Position numbers and translations under genes: made by a program | Notes under the pieces: model-generated | What the model was told of the DNA's origin: nothing | Seen by the model: the letters and a program-made list of their open reading frames with translations, nothing else | The model's database searches: none | NCBI RefSeq assembly: GCF_900178525.1 | Contig: NZ_FXDJ01000009.1 | Location: forward strand, 1,200,263-1,264,262 | Length of the DNA: 64,000 nt | Origin: Massilibacteroides vaginae | GTDB taxonomy: Bacteria > Bacteroidota > Bacteroidia > Bacteroidales > Tannerellaceae | Direction of reading: 5' to 3' | Shown: positions 1 to 9,660 of the stretch, piece by piece | How the letters are laid out: every line of letters begins with the position of its first letter | Numbering within the stretch: the stretch's first letter is position 1

Positions 1-387
1 TAACTTCTCACCGCTGACAATGTTGGATAACAAAGGATTCAAAGATACCTGCATAAAAGTATTACCTATCCCTAATAGAGAAAAGGAAATCAACATAATT
101 GGGAAGCTATATCCTAATAAAGGAATGAGTAATGCTAACGCAGTTACCGCTAAACTAAGCAACACCGTATTCCGACGCCCGATCCTATTCATCAACATCC
201 CGGTAGGAATAGAAAAAATCAGGAACCAAAAGAACACCATGGATGGAAGAAGGTTTGCGATTGTATCCGATAACTCAAAGTCGGCTTTTATATAATTTGT
301 TGCGATTCCAGTAAGATCCACAAATCCCATAACAAAAAAAGAGAACATGATGGGGAGCAATAGCAAATAAATGTTTTTTTCTTTCAT
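1..387 (-). CDS. MFS sugar permease (FucP/FHS-like), C-terminal part missing
   Basis: The first 129 residues of a major facilitator permease are visible; the gene runs off the window edge. It begins MKEKNIYLLLLPIMF and shows alternating hydrophobic helices. The loop GMLMNRIGRRNT matches the cytoplasmic signature between helices 2 and 3 of MFS carriers. The start ATG lies 2 bases after the fructokinase stop, so the two are co-transcribed. As the last gene of a fructan locus it most likely imports fructose or short fructo-oligosaccharides across the inner membrane; that substrate is inferred from context only. The FucP-like (FHS) assignment rests on the N-terminal style and on equivalent loci in gut Bacteroidales. 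Confidence 0.8.
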   Translation of the reverse strand, partial: MKEKNIYLLLLPIMFSFFVMGFVDLTGIATNYIKADFELSDTIANLLPSMVFFWFLIFSIPTGMLMNRIGRRNTVLLSLAVTALALLIPLLGYSFPIMLISFSLLGIGNTFMQVSLNPLLSNIVSGEKL

Positions 388-389
388 GA

Positions 390-1265
390 TTAATCTTTGT
401 TATTCTGTGAGTATTTTACCCATGCTCCGGCTTGTGTGCAAACGAAAGCCGCTGTTTTAACCGCTTGCTTATGGGCTTCTCTTACATCTTTTCCAATAAG
501 GAGGGAATAAATGAATGCTCCCGTAAATGAATCTCCTGCACCTATTGTGTCGGCAACCTGAACACGTGGAGTTGGAATTGTTGAAACCATATCCTTTGTG
601 TAGACAGAGCTATATTCACTGCCTGCTGTTAATATGAGGTGTGAAAGATGAAATGTGTCAATTAACGAACGACAAGCCGTATCGTTGTCTTCCGGTAAAT
701 GAAGTAAGTCACGAAGTATTATCAATTCGTCATCATTGATTTTAAAAATCGATGCCTTCCTTAATGACGCCTCTATAATCTCTTTTGAGTAATAATGTTG
801 TCGGAGATTAATATCAAACACCCGTAATGCTTCGACCGGAACAAGATCAATTAATGTGTTAATTGTCTTTCTGGATGTTTCGCAGCGTTGAGCGAGTGTG
901 CCAAAACATATCGCGTTAGCACGTTTAACCAATTCCATCGCTTGTTCAGTTAACGGGATATGATCCCAAGCTACATCTTCTATAATAGTGTATGTTGGAA
1001 TTCCGTTTATTAGAGTAACAGGTACATAACCTGTTGGTAAATCAACTTTAGAAACACAATAGTTTATTCTATTACGTTCTAATTCGTGAATGATCTCCTC
1101 ACCATCCTCATCATTACCGACAGCACTTATGGCATATCCTTCCGCGCCTAAGCAGGTTGTATGATATACGAAATTGATTGGAGCTCCGCCCGCGAGCCTA
1201 CCTTCGGGTAGCATATCCCAAAGTAATTCGCCTATACCTATTATTACCGGCTTCCGTGTTTTCAT
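390..1265 (-). CDS. Fructokinase, PfkB/ribokinase family
   Basis: A cytoplasmic sugar kinase of 291 residues, the usual length for ScrK-type fructokinases. The N-terminal substrate region GIGELLWDMLPEG and the following GGAPINF motif are typical of bacterial fructokinases. The PfkB signature DTIGAGDSFTGAF starts at residue 239, with the catalytic base Asp245 in GAGD. It should convert imported fructose to fructose 6-phosphate with ATP. It lies between a GH32 hydrolase (16 bp upstream) and the permease (2 bp downstream), fitting the last cytoplasmic step of fructan use. Another hexose substrate cannot be excluded from sequence alone. Confidence 0.9.
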   Translation of the reverse strand: MKTRKPVIIGIGELLWDMLPEGRLAGGAPINFVYHTTCLGAEGYAISAVGNDEDGEEIIHELERNRINYCVSKVDLPTGYVPVTLINGIPTYTIIEDVAWDHIPLTEQAMELVKRANAICFGTLAQRCETSRKTINTLIDLVPVEALRVFDINLRQHYYSKEIIEASLRKASIFKINDDELIILRDLLHLPEDNDTACRSLIDTFHLSHLILTAGSEYSSVYTKDMVSTIPTPRVQVADTIGAGDSFTGAFIYSLLIGKDVREAHKQAVKTAAFVCTQAGAWVKYSQNNKD

Positions 1266-1281
1266 GGTATGTAAATTATAT

Positions 1282-2841
1282 TTATTTCCAGATTGATTTT
1301 AATTCTGTGATTGATCCTGACACAAGATCAATGGTACCGTCTTCCGCGAATACTTCGATCTGATCAAAAGGTTCAGATGGATAGAATACGTTTGTGGAGA
1401 CAACGCGACCTCCAGCGGCAAAGAACTCAACCGAAGCCATGTCCACGATTAGCCGCCATTCGATCTGAGATGTGTCCACTTTGTAAAGGAATGAATGAAG
1501 TGAGGAGAAATGCTCCGAAAAAACCTCTCCCACAGCATTGGTCCTATCTGTATAGAATAGCTTATCTTTGTTGTCATATCCGATTGAGATATATTCGCCT
1601 TTTGCATTTTTCAAACGAATGCCGTAGATAGAGGCAAACCCCATCTTTGAATTTTCTGTCTGGTCAAAAACAAGCTTTATTTCTACGGGTGCTGCCATAG
1701 GTAAAAATCTTTCTGATAGAATCTTAGATTTATTGATTTCCAGATTTGAGAAAGAAATATTTTTTCCATAAAGAGACTCTATTTCCCGGACAGGAACGGA
1801 AGTAAGATAAATATCTTGTCCATCTTTTTCAAGACCGAGTTCTCTTGGGAAGGTTGTAGCCCCACTCCATGCGATACATGGTTTTTCCCCTGCATATTGC
1901 CAGTTATTCATCCATCCGATAAAGAGAGTTCGACCATCTTGAACATTGGACCAGGTTACTCCGGCATAATTGTCTTTTCCCTGATCTGCCCATTTTGCCT
2001 TTTTCTGATCACTCTTAAATGTTTTACCATCAAAATTTCCCACAAAATACTGAGTTGCTGAGCCTCCTGCCGGTCCACCCGGATTAATATTCACAATTAA
2101 AACCCAATATGTTTCATTAGAACCTTTTACTTTAAGAGGAAACATGTCTGGGCACTCCCAAACACCGTCGTGGTTGCCATATCCTTCGCCAAAGTGACTT
2201 AAGAATGTCCATTCTTTACAATCTTTAGATGCATAAAAATGAATCTCCTGACCAGCAGCAAGAGCCATGATCCATTGCTTACTTTCTTCATGCCAGAAAA
2301 CTTTTGGATCTCTAAAATCAGGTATTCCCGGATTTTCAACAACAGGATTTTTCTCGTATTTTGCCCAGGTACGGCCTTTGTCAACACTATAAGCAAGGGC
2401 TTGTGTTTGATTTATTCCTTGTTTGGTATGATCGAAATAAGTATAAAAGGCGATCAAGGCAGGATTTTCCTTTGCTCCGAAACCGGATGTGTTTTCCAAG
2501 TCTACTATAGCACTACCCGAAAAAATGTATCCCAAGCTGTCGGGGTATAAAGCAACAGGTAAATGCTCCCAATGTACTAAGTCTTTACTGATAGCATGCC
2601 CCCAATGCATAGGTCCCCAAACCGAGGCTTCAGGATAATGTTGATAGAATAAGTGATATTCGCCTTCATAATAAACCATCCCGTTCGGATCATTCATCCA
2701 ACCGGCAACCGGAGAGAAGTGTACCTGTGGACGATGTTTTTCCTGAAAAGGTACTTCTTCTACCGAAGATTCTTTCTTTGTATTGCAGGAAATAATACCT
2801 GCAATACAAAGAAAAGAAATATAGAATAAAAAGTTTCTCAT
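1282..2841 (-). CDS. GH32 fructan hydrolase, lipoprotein
   Basis: A beta-fructosidase of 519 residues that releases fructose from levan, inulin or sucrose. The signal peptide ends in a lipobox with Cys19, so it is lipid-anchored and may face the periplasm or the cell surface. The GH32 catalytic triad is intact: nucleophile Asp51 in WMNDPNG, transition-state Asp178 in FRDPK, and acid/base Glu229 in WECPD. The five-bladed propeller is followed by a C-terminal beta-sandwich module from about residue 370. It sits 4 bp downstream of the second GH32 gene, and both proteins end in LKSIWK. Exo or endo action and linkage preference cannot be read from the sequence. Confidence 0.93.
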   Translation of the reverse strand: MRNFLFYISFLCIAGIISCNTKKESSVEEVPFQEKHRPQVHFSPVAGWMNDPNGMVYYEGEYHLFYQHYPEASVWGPMHWGHAISKDLVHWEHLPVALYPDSLGYIFSGSAIVDLENTSGFGAKENPALIAFYTYFDHTKQGINQTQALAYSVDKGRTWAKYEKNPVVENPGIPDFRDPKVFWHEESKQWIMALAAGQEIHFYASKDCKEWTFLSHFGEGYGNHDGVWECPDMFPLKVKGSNETYWVLIVNINPGGPAGGSATQYFVGNFDGKTFKSDQKKAKWADQGKDNYAGVTWSNVQDGRTLFIGWMNNWQYAGEKPCIAWSGATTFPRELGLEKDGQDIYLTSVPVREIESLYGKNISFSNLEINKSKILSERFLPMAAPVEIKLVFDQTENSKMGFASIYGIRLKNAKGEYISIGYDNKDKLFYTDRTNAVGEVFSEHFSSLHSFLYKVDTSQIEWRLIVDMASVEFFAAGGRVVSTNVFYPSEPFDQIEVFAEDGTIDLVSGSITELKSIWK

Positions 2842-2845
2842 ATTT

Positions 2846-4477
2846 TTATTTCCAAATTGACTTTAATGTGTGGATTTCCAGATTTTTGATTTCAATATTG
2901 TTCCCCCAGAAACGGAATCCTTCGTCATTCTTTGCGTTCAGACTTATAGAGTATGAATAAGCACCGTTATCAATAAATCCTTCAACGGAAGTCTTATCAA
3001 TAATGAGATCAGCTGTGATTTCCATGCTTGTCATATCTTCAGGAGAATAGAAAACTCCATTAACCAGATTGCCATTCATATCATAATCAAGTAATGCCTG
3101 TCCATTACGGCTTAGTCCGGCACTTGTAGCATGAGATAACTTTATAGTCGCTTTTATACGCAGTATTTCTGAATTATTAAATGCTTTTATTACCTCATTT
3201 GCTTTGTCTGAAGATAGAGAACTCCATTCTCCGGCTTTTGTTTGTAAAGTATCAAACTCTTTTACAGGCACACTGAATAAACGGATACCGTTTTTTGTTT
3301 TGCGTAAACAAAGTTCTGTAGGGATTAACATCTGACCATTAAAGGGCATGCCCGGATGTGATAATCTACTCCATGCTACCTGAATTCTGCGTCCATCAGA
3401 ATCAGGAATATTTGCAAAGGTTTGGGCTGCATAGAGTGAACCAGTTGTATAATAATGTTTCCCGGACTCAGGAGTGAACTTTTTTCCATCAAAGGAACCA
3501 AGCATGTATGTTCCTGTTGCTCCATACATTACCCATTTTGTGTTTTTAGGATCTCCATCAACCGGAAGTTCGAATAATTCAGGGCATTCCCAAAATCCTG
3601 TGATATGACTTTGGTATGTCCAGTTTTTCAAATCACGGGAAGTATAAATTGAATGGCCGTCTCGCTCATTCAATACAATAGTCCAATCCCCTGTTGGTTG
3701 ATACTTGAATAATTTCGGATCACGTGTATCCTGGCTATTCCAGATATGTTTAGAGTCAATCACGGGATTTTCAGCAATCTTGGTGAATGTACGACCATTG
3801 TCCAGACTATACGCGATGCATTGTACCTGTTTTGCCGGACTGTCGGCAGTGTAGGCAATCACCATTGTAGGCAATCCTTTTTTGCTTACACCAAGTGTGT
3901 TATCGTAATCAATTATAGCTGAGCCGGAAAACATAGTTCCGTGTTCGTCTGGATAAAGAGCCACAGGTAATTCTGCCCAATGAATTAAATCTTTACTTAC
4001 TGCATGTCCCCAATGCATGTTGCCCCATTCTTTTTCATACGGATTGTGTTGGTAGTACAAATGGTATTCGCCATTATGAAAAACAAGTCCGTTAGGATCA
4101 TTAATCCATCCCCTACGTGTAGAAAAATGAAGTTGAGGACGGTTTTTTTCTTTATAGAGACTGTCTTGTCCGGCTATTTGTTCCGATTGGTAAATTTGTT
4201 TTAAACCGGTGTTATTACCTGCGTATGTAATGTTGATCTCTTTCCCTTGAAGGTGACTCATGTCACAGAATACCCAATAATCAGGGTTTTCAGGTGCAAG
4301 GCGGATAACGAATTCACGTTCCTTCTTGTTTTTTATCTGAAAAGACATACTGGCTCGTTCCTCTTTATGAGAAACCGGTATATTTAAATACCGCTTTGTG
4401 ATTTTCAATTTCAGATCTTCAGCACTAGATGGTATTGCTAAAAGAACTGCCAGACAAGTGATAATGAATGTTCTCAT
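2846..4477 (-). CDS. GH32 fructan hydrolase with N-terminal DUF4980-like domain
   Basis: A second GH32 enzyme, 543 residues, with a plain cleavable signal peptide (about residues 1-19, AIPSSAED), so probably soluble in the periplasm. Residues 20-105 form an extra N-terminal beta domain resembling DUF4980, seen on Bacteroidales levanases and inulinases. The catalytic residues are present: Asp127 in WINDPNG, Asp253 in TRDPK and Glu297 in WECPE. The gene follows susD and precedes the lipoprotein GH32, so it belongs to the same leftward operon. It differs clearly from its neighbour in the N-terminal domain and secretion route, suggesting the two act in different compartments or on different chain lengths. 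Confidence 0.93.
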   Translation of the reverse strand: MRTFIITCLAVLLAIPSSAEDLKLKITKRYLNIPVSHKEERASMSFQIKNKKEREFVIRLAPENPDYWVFCDMSHLQGKEINITYAGNNTGLKQIYQSEQIAGQDSLYKEKNRPQLHFSTRRGWINDPNGLVFHNGEYHLYYQHNPYEKEWGNMHWGHAVSKDLIHWAELPVALYPDEHGTMFSGSAIIDYDNTLGVSKKGLPTMVIAYTADSPAKQVQCIAYSLDNGRTFTKIAENPVIDSKHIWNSQDTRDPKLFKYQPTGDWTIVLNERDGHSIYTSRDLKNWTYQSHITGFWECPELFELPVDGDPKNTKWVMYGATGTYMLGSFDGKKFTPESGKHYYTTGSLYAAQTFANIPDSDGRRIQVAWSRLSHPGMPFNGQMLIPTELCLRKTKNGIRLFSVPVKEFDTLQTKAGEWSSLSSDKANEVIKAFNNSEILRIKATIKLSHATSAGLSRNGQALLDYDMNGNLVNGVFYSPEDMTSMEITADLIIDKTSVEGFIDNGAYSYSISLNAKNDEGFRFWGNNIEIKNLEIHTLKSIWK

Positions 4478-4510
4478 ATTTTTATGTTTTTCGTGTGTTT
4501 GAATTTAAAG

Positions 4511-6235
4511 TTACCAGCCATAATTCTGCTGATACAATTTTTTACTAAAATTAATCTGTGCTTTTGGAATAGGGAAATATTCATCTCTGTTTTTTGTGAA
4601 ACGTGCTTCCTGAAGGAAAGCTCCACGACGTGTTTTTTCTACAGCCAGATACTTGTTGACTGTTTCAGATGCAATTCCCCAACGTACAAGGTCAAAGAAA
4701 CGATATCCTTCTTGTGAAAACTCCAAACGTCTTTCAAAGCGTAAAGCCTTGCGTGCGAAATCTTGTGTCCATGCTGGGCAATTATCTCCTGGTTTATAAG
4801 ATGAAATCTTGAATTTTCCAATCGGATCTCCTTGTACATCTACTAATTTTGCAGTACTATTTGCAGAGCGTTCACGAATACGATTGATCAGTGGAAGGGC
4901 TTCATCTTGACGACCTATTTCGATTAAAGCTTCTGCTTGCCAAAGCAAAACATCATCAAAGCGAATGATATCCCGGTTTTTTGAACTTGACATAAATGGA
5001 TCCGCTTTAGCAAAGCAAGGACAATCGGGTAAAACCGTTTCCTTCATTGACATGAATACTCCGTATATTTGAGGACTGCGGTTCCAATCTTCCTGAAACA
5101 AGAATTCTGGATTATATTTATAAGGTAAACCTGGTATTGCAACTGTATGATTTAAGCGTGGGTCGATGTTGTTTGTCAATAATTCTTCAGGAGTAGAAAT
5201 GCTTTTATCATTGAAGGATTCAAACAATGGTAGTCCATTTTCATCTGTACGGAAAGCATTTACCATATTTTGTGTGGGTTGGTGAAAACCACAGCATCCG
5301 TATTCGGAATTCATAGGATAGTTTAACATAGCACCCCAATCCAAGCGTCCGCGCAAAGTTCCGTCACTATGAGAATGCTGAACCGCAAAAATAGATTCCG
5401 AACCGTTTTCCGTCTCGCACAAAAAGTTATTGGCAAAATCCGCTGCAAGTGAAAAGCGTCCGTCCAAATCGTTACACAAAGTTACGACTTCTTCCAGTTT
5501 TGTCTTGTCTATATTGGTTACATTATGTTGTTCATCCTGTTCGTAAGCCGCATAAAGCAAAGTTTTAGCTAAATACGCTTTTGCCATAGCCTTATTTGCT
5601 CGTCCTACATCCTCATTATTGTCTGGCAGATTCTCAACGGCAAAACGAAACTCTGCAATAATCTTATCCCATAACTCTTGGTTACTGTACTCTACATTTG
5701 AGATATTAATATACTCTTCTGTCGGAATTGTTTCATCAATAAAAGGTATATGTTTGAATAATATTTTTAAATCGAAATAGAAATGCGCGCGTAAAAAACG
5801 CATTTCAGCTTCACGAATTTTCTTTTTAGGATATTCGGATTCATCCACCGCTGAAATACGAGCTAAAGCATCATTAGTACGTGCCACGTAAACGTATTGT
5901 GCATACCATTTACGATCAAGATAACCTAAATCTTCTTGCATGTAAACAAAGGTTTCAAACATGTTCAAATCACCCATATCTCCTGCTCCGTCACCGCCCT
6001 TATGTGCATCACCGCTCCGTAGGTCACCATATGCCCAGAGTGCATTCATTCCATCCGAATAATTATCATTACCTAATGACGAATAAGCAGAAATAACCAT
6101 TTTCTCTATCTCTTCAGAATTCTTCAGATTCTCTGAGTCTGCTACTCCTTTTGGTGATTCATCAAGAAAAGAATCACATGCTGCCAATGGTGTAAGTAGG
6201 GCTGCTATCAATGTTATATATTTAAAAGTTTTCAT
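4511..6235 (-). CDS. SusD/RagB family glycan-binding lipoprotein
   Basis: A surface lipoprotein of 574 residues that partners the SusC transporter and binds oligosaccharide before import. The signal peptide ends in PLAAC with lipidated Cys20, followed by DSFLDESPKG, the usual SusD N-terminus. The N-terminal SusD-like helical repeats run to about residue 200. The C-terminal SusD_RagB region contains FARKALRFERRLEFSQEG and the ending typical of the family (FPIPKAQIN). It lies directly downstream of susC (31 bp) and upstream of the GH32 genes. The ligand is inferred to be a fructan from those neighbours. Confidence 0.95.
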   Translation of the reverse strand: MKTFKYITLIAALLTPLAACDSFLDESPKGVADSENLKNSEEIEKMVISAYSSLGNDNYSDGMNALWAYGDLRSGDAHKGGDGAGDMGDLNMFETFVYMQEDLGYLDRKWYAQYVYVARTNDALARISAVDESEYPKKKIREAEMRFLRAHFYFDLKILFKHIPFIDETIPTEEYINISNVEYSNQELWDKIIAEFRFAVENLPDNNEDVGRANKAMAKAYLAKTLLYAAYEQDEQHNVTNIDKTKLEEVVTLCNDLDGRFSLAADFANNFLCETENGSESIFAVQHSHSDGTLRGRLDWGAMLNYPMNSEYGCCGFHQPTQNMVNAFRTDENGLPLFESFNDKSISTPEELLTNNIDPRLNHTVAIPGLPYKYNPEFLFQEDWNRSPQIYGVFMSMKETVLPDCPCFAKADPFMSSSKNRDIIRFDDVLLWQAEALIEIGRQDEALPLINRIRERSANSTAKLVDVQGDPIGKFKISSYKPGDNCPAWTQDFARKALRFERRLEFSQEGYRFFDLVRWGIASETVNKYLAVEKTRRGAFLQEARFTKNRDEYFPIPKAQINFSKKLYQQNYGW

Positions 6236-6266
6236 TTTTTATCAGTTTAAACTATTAACAAATTAA

Positions 6267-9200
6267 TCAGAAAGAAACATTAAGACCGACTGTAAAAGAA
6301 CGAGGAACCGGATAAGCAAAATTCGGTGTTTCAGGATCTACTCCTGTAAACGAATCATTACCCCATCCTTTTTTGATTGTAAATAAGTTTTGTCCTGAAG
6401 CATATATACGCGCATTTTGTATACGCGCCACTTTAAGAATGTCTTTAGGTAAACGATAGCCTATCTCGAAATTCCCCATTTTCAGGAATGAAGTATTCTC
6501 TATAAAATAATCAGATCTGCGTTGCTCGTTATTTACGTCACTACTAGAAACAGCAGGAATACTTGTATTTGTGTTATCAGGTCTCCATCCATCAAGTAAA
6601 CGTGTTCCGTAATTTTGTCCTCCGAAAAAACCGAAAAAGTCAGTAAACTCCTTCTGATTGTTATATGTTTTTGAGCCACTTTGTCCATGAAAAAACATAG
6701 AGATGTCAAAGTTTTTATATGAAGCTGTGATATTTAGCCCATACAGAAAATCAGGATCTTCAACACCTAACCAAGTACGGTCTTCATCATTTATTTTCCC
6801 ATCTTTATTTAAATCTTTATAACGGATACGTCCTAGACCTTTACCGGCTTGTTCTGCATGATTGTCCAGTTCGTCTTGTGATTGAAAAAGTCCATCGGTT
6901 ACATATCCGAAAAGAGATTTCCAAGGATGGCCTAAAATAGTTTGATCATTTCCGTTGCCGGGATAAGAGTTTATTACATCTTCCGGAAGTTTGGTGATTT
7001 TGTTTCGATAACTTGCTATATTCCCTGTTAAAGTTAAATCTACTTCTCCAATTTTTTGATTATAAGTAAGAGAGAATTCCATCCCCCAGTTTTCCATACT
7101 GGCTCCATTGACATAATTATCTCCCCCAAAACCTAATGTCGCAATGTAAGGTGGCTTTACAAGAATATCATCTGTTTTTTTTATGAAATAATCTAACGAA
7201 CCGGTGAACTTCTGATCTAACAATCCAAAATCGATACCTGCATTATGTTGTGTTGTAGCTTCCCATTTTAAATTCTCATTTGGACGTTGTGTACGTATAA
7301 ATCCGGATGGGAGTGTTCCCTGATTAGCTCCGGATATATCATATGCTGTACCTTGGTCACGCCCCCATGTCGCGTCTGTATAATAACGTGCTACATACAA
7401 ACCATAAGCTGCATAGTTGTCGATCTCCTGATTTCCTGTTTTTCCCCATCCATAACGTAATTTTAAATCCGAGACAGTGCTACGTGCTCCTTCAAAAAAA
7501 GCTTCTTCTGTAATACGCCAACCCAAAGAGAAAGCAGGAAATGTTCCCCAACGATTGTTGACTCCGAATCGAGAGGATCCATCTCGCCTAAGGGTGAAAG
7601 AGAGAAGATATCTATTGTCGTATGCATAGTTGATTTTTCCAAAAAAAGAAGAAAGAGCGTATGACGTTGCACCTCCATTATTGCGGAAATTTTCTTCACC
7701 AGAAGAAAGATACATATAGTCGGGCGTTTCAAGTACAAACCCATCTCTACCTGCGGACATTTCTTCAAACTTGTATTTCAACATTTCTTGACCGACTAAA
7801 ATATCAAAGTTATGCTTGCTTAAATCAAATTTGTAATTTAGAACATTACTTAATATCCAATTTCCCCCATAATTAGCATGCGTATCTAATCGTGCTGTTT
7901 TATCAGACAAGAAACCAGATTGATAACTTTTCTGCATATTTCGGAACCAGTATGCAGTATAATCAATACCTAATTTGGAACGAAAATGTAGTCCTTTCAG
8001 AATTTCGACATCTAGATTAATATCGCCAAATAATCGCACCACATCTTTATAGTTCTCTTTGTTATCTTCTATCATGCGTATTGGGTTTTGACGGTCACTC
8101 ATATTGCTGGCAGGTCCTCCCCAGCCTCCTTCCATATCGTAAATAGGGACCAATGGTTGGATGACGCGTGCGCGGTCATATAAATTTGGAGCATCTAATG
8201 ATGATTGTCTGGTTTTAGAAATAGAAAAGTTTTCCCCAATAGTTACCCGGTTGTCAAATAATTTGTAATCACTATTAATACGAGCTACAATACGGTCAAA
8301 GTAAGAGCCTTTTATTGTTCCTTTATTTCCATAATAATCTGCAGCAAAGAGCATTCTACCTTTTTCATTTCCATTTGTAACTGTTACATTGTAGTTTTGG
8401 ATAAATCCTGTACGGCTAACTTCTTTAACCCAGTCTGTATCCGCGGCTTCCATTGTAGCCACACCGCCAACATACAAATATTGCGGTAAGTTAACCTTGT
8501 CTAATATAGCATGCCCATTACTGTTTGTATGCCAATCAAAAGTATAATTGCCATAATTAGGATCACTGCCATCAGTCATTGCAGCCAACCATTGAGCTTG
8601 CCCGCGCTGTTCAGAATTAAGAAGATTAATAGAACGTTGCCATTGAGATGCTGTTAGTGAAGTTCGGAACTCTATATTGGTTCCTCCTGTTTTTCCCTTC
8701 TTTGTGGTCACAATGATAACACCATTGGCTGCACGTGAACCATAAATACTTGCCGCAGAAGCATCTTTTAATACTTGGATCGATTCAATATCCGAAGTTG
8801 CGATCTCATTCATTGAACGTGTGCTTGGAACCCCATCAATAATATATAAAGGTTTACTATTTCCCAATGTGGAAACACCACGTACTTTTACATCTACATC
8901 TCCTGTAGGATTACCGGTATTTCTAATATGCACACCTGCTACTCTCCCTTGTAATGATTGCATGGCATTGCTATTATTAACGGTTTTAATATCCTCAACT
9001 TTCACAACAGATACAGAACCCGTGAGATCTGCTTTTCTCTGTGTAGAATAGCCCGTTACAACTACTCCTTCCAGATTTAATACATCTTCTACTAATACAA
9101 TTTGCATTGTTTTAGATACAGTAGCAATAAGATTTTGTGTGACAAAACCAATATAACTTATACTAACTGTAGCGCCATTAGAAACATTTAAAGAAAAGCT

Positions 9201-9386
9201 ACCATCCATATCTGTGATGGTTCCATTGGCTGTACCTTTCTCAACAACTGAAGCTCCTATAACAGGAAATTGATCGGTTCCTGAAATCACGGTTCCTTTA
9301 ATAGATACCTGTTGGGCATAAAGAGCCTGCGATATAAATAAACAAGCTAACCATATACTCCATTTACAGAAGAGTGAGTTTTTCAT
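6267..9386 (-). CDS. SusC/RagA TonB-linked outer membrane transporter
   Basis: A TonB-dependent beta-barrel of 1039 residues that imports oligosaccharide delivered by SusD. The ATG at 9386 gives a clean signal peptide ending ALYAQQ; an in-frame ATG at 9470 would add 28 residues of non-signal sequence. A carboxypeptidase-regulatory-like domain (about residues 27-110) is followed by the plug, with VVVTGYSTQRK, the RGVSTLGNSKPLYIIDG stretch and IYGSRAANGVIIVTTKKGK, then the barrel. The protein ends in TVGLNVSF with a terminal aromatic residue, as outer membrane barrels do. There is no STN domain, so it is not itself an anti-sigma signalling transporter; control is expected from the adjacent hybrid sensor. 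Confidence 0.95.
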   Translation of the reverse strand: MKNSLFCKWSIWLACLFISQALYAQQVSIKGTVISGTDQFPVIGASVVEKGTANGTITDMDGSFSLNVSNGATVSISYIGFVTQNLIATVSKTMQIVLVEDVLNLEGVVVTGYSTQRKADLTGSVSVVKVEDIKTVNNSNAMQSLQGRVAGVHIRNTGNPTGDVDVKVRGVSTLGNSKPLYIIDGVPSTRSMNEIATSDIESIQVLKDASAASIYGSRAANGVIIVTTKKGKTGGTNIEFRTSLTASQWQRSINLLNSEQRGQAQWLAAMTDGSDPNYGNYTFDWHTNSNGHAILDKVNLPQYLYVGGVATMEAADTDWVKEVSRTGFIQNYNVTVTNGNEKGRMLFAADYYGNKGTIKGSYFDRIVARINSDYKLFDNRVTIGENFSISKTRQSSLDAPNLYDRARVIQPLVPIYDMEGGWGGPASNMSDRQNPIRMIEDNKENYKDVVRLFGDINLDVEILKGLHFRSKLGIDYTAYWFRNMQKSYQSGFLSDKTARLDTHANYGGNWILSNVLNYKFDLSKHNFDILVGQEMLKYKFEEMSAGRDGFVLETPDYMYLSSGEENFRNNGGATSYALSSFFGKINYAYDNRYLLSFTLRRDGSSRFGVNNRWGTFPAFSLGWRITEEAFFEGARSTVSDLKLRYGWGKTGNQEIDNYAAYGLYVARYYTDATWGRDQGTAYDISGANQGTLPSGFIRTQRPNENLKWEATTQHNAGIDFGLLDQKFTGSLDYFIKKTDDILVKPPYIATLGFGGDNYVNGASMENWGMEFSLTYNQKIGEVDLTLTGNIASYRNKITKLPEDVINSYPGNGNDQTILGHPWKSLFGYVTDGLFQSQDELDNHAEQAGKGLGRIRYKDLNKDGKINDEDRTWLGVEDPDFLYGLNITASYKNFDISMFFHGQSGSKTYNNQKEFTDFFGFFGGQNYGTRLLDGWRPDNTNTSIPAVSSSDVNNEQRRSDYFIENTSFLKMGNFEIGYRLPKDILKVARIQNARIYASGQNLFTIKKGWGNDSFTGVDPETPNFAYPVPRSFTVGLNVSF

Positions 9387-9433
9387 GTGTAATAATTTTT
9401 TAAGTTCAACAATATTAAAATTGTATTTAGGGA

Positions 9434-9441
9434 CAAAAGTA
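9434..9441 (-). promoter_or_regulatory. Candidate Bacteroidales -7 box upstream of susC
   Basis: On the minus strand the sequence reads TACTTTTG, an exact match to TAnnTTTG. It ends 47 bases before the chosen susC ATG. A TTTG further upstream is 26 bp away, longer than the usual 19-21 bp, so the -33 element is weak, as expected for an activator-dependent promoter. It also argues against the longer susC start at 9470, which lies upstream of the box. The rest of 9387-9660 is AT-rich and holds no gene. Confidence 0.45.
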
Positions 9442-9660
9442 TCTTGAGGATAAATTAAATCTGATAACAAAAGGGATTGAAGCTATTACTTTTGTAGCAT
9501 GTAAGACAAGAATTGTGGCTGTTGTAAGATTTGTTACGTAAAAGTTACATTTGTCATATTGATTCGAATGCAAAAATACGTTGAGGAACTTTTAAGAAAA
9601 CGTTATTTGTATGTAAATGCAGATTAAATTTACATATTAACTCATGATTAACTCATTGTG

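Noticed and set aside
9387-9470. Longer susC start at 9470
   Set aside because: The extra 28 residues lack signal peptide character and the candidate promoter box at 9434-9441 lies inside them.
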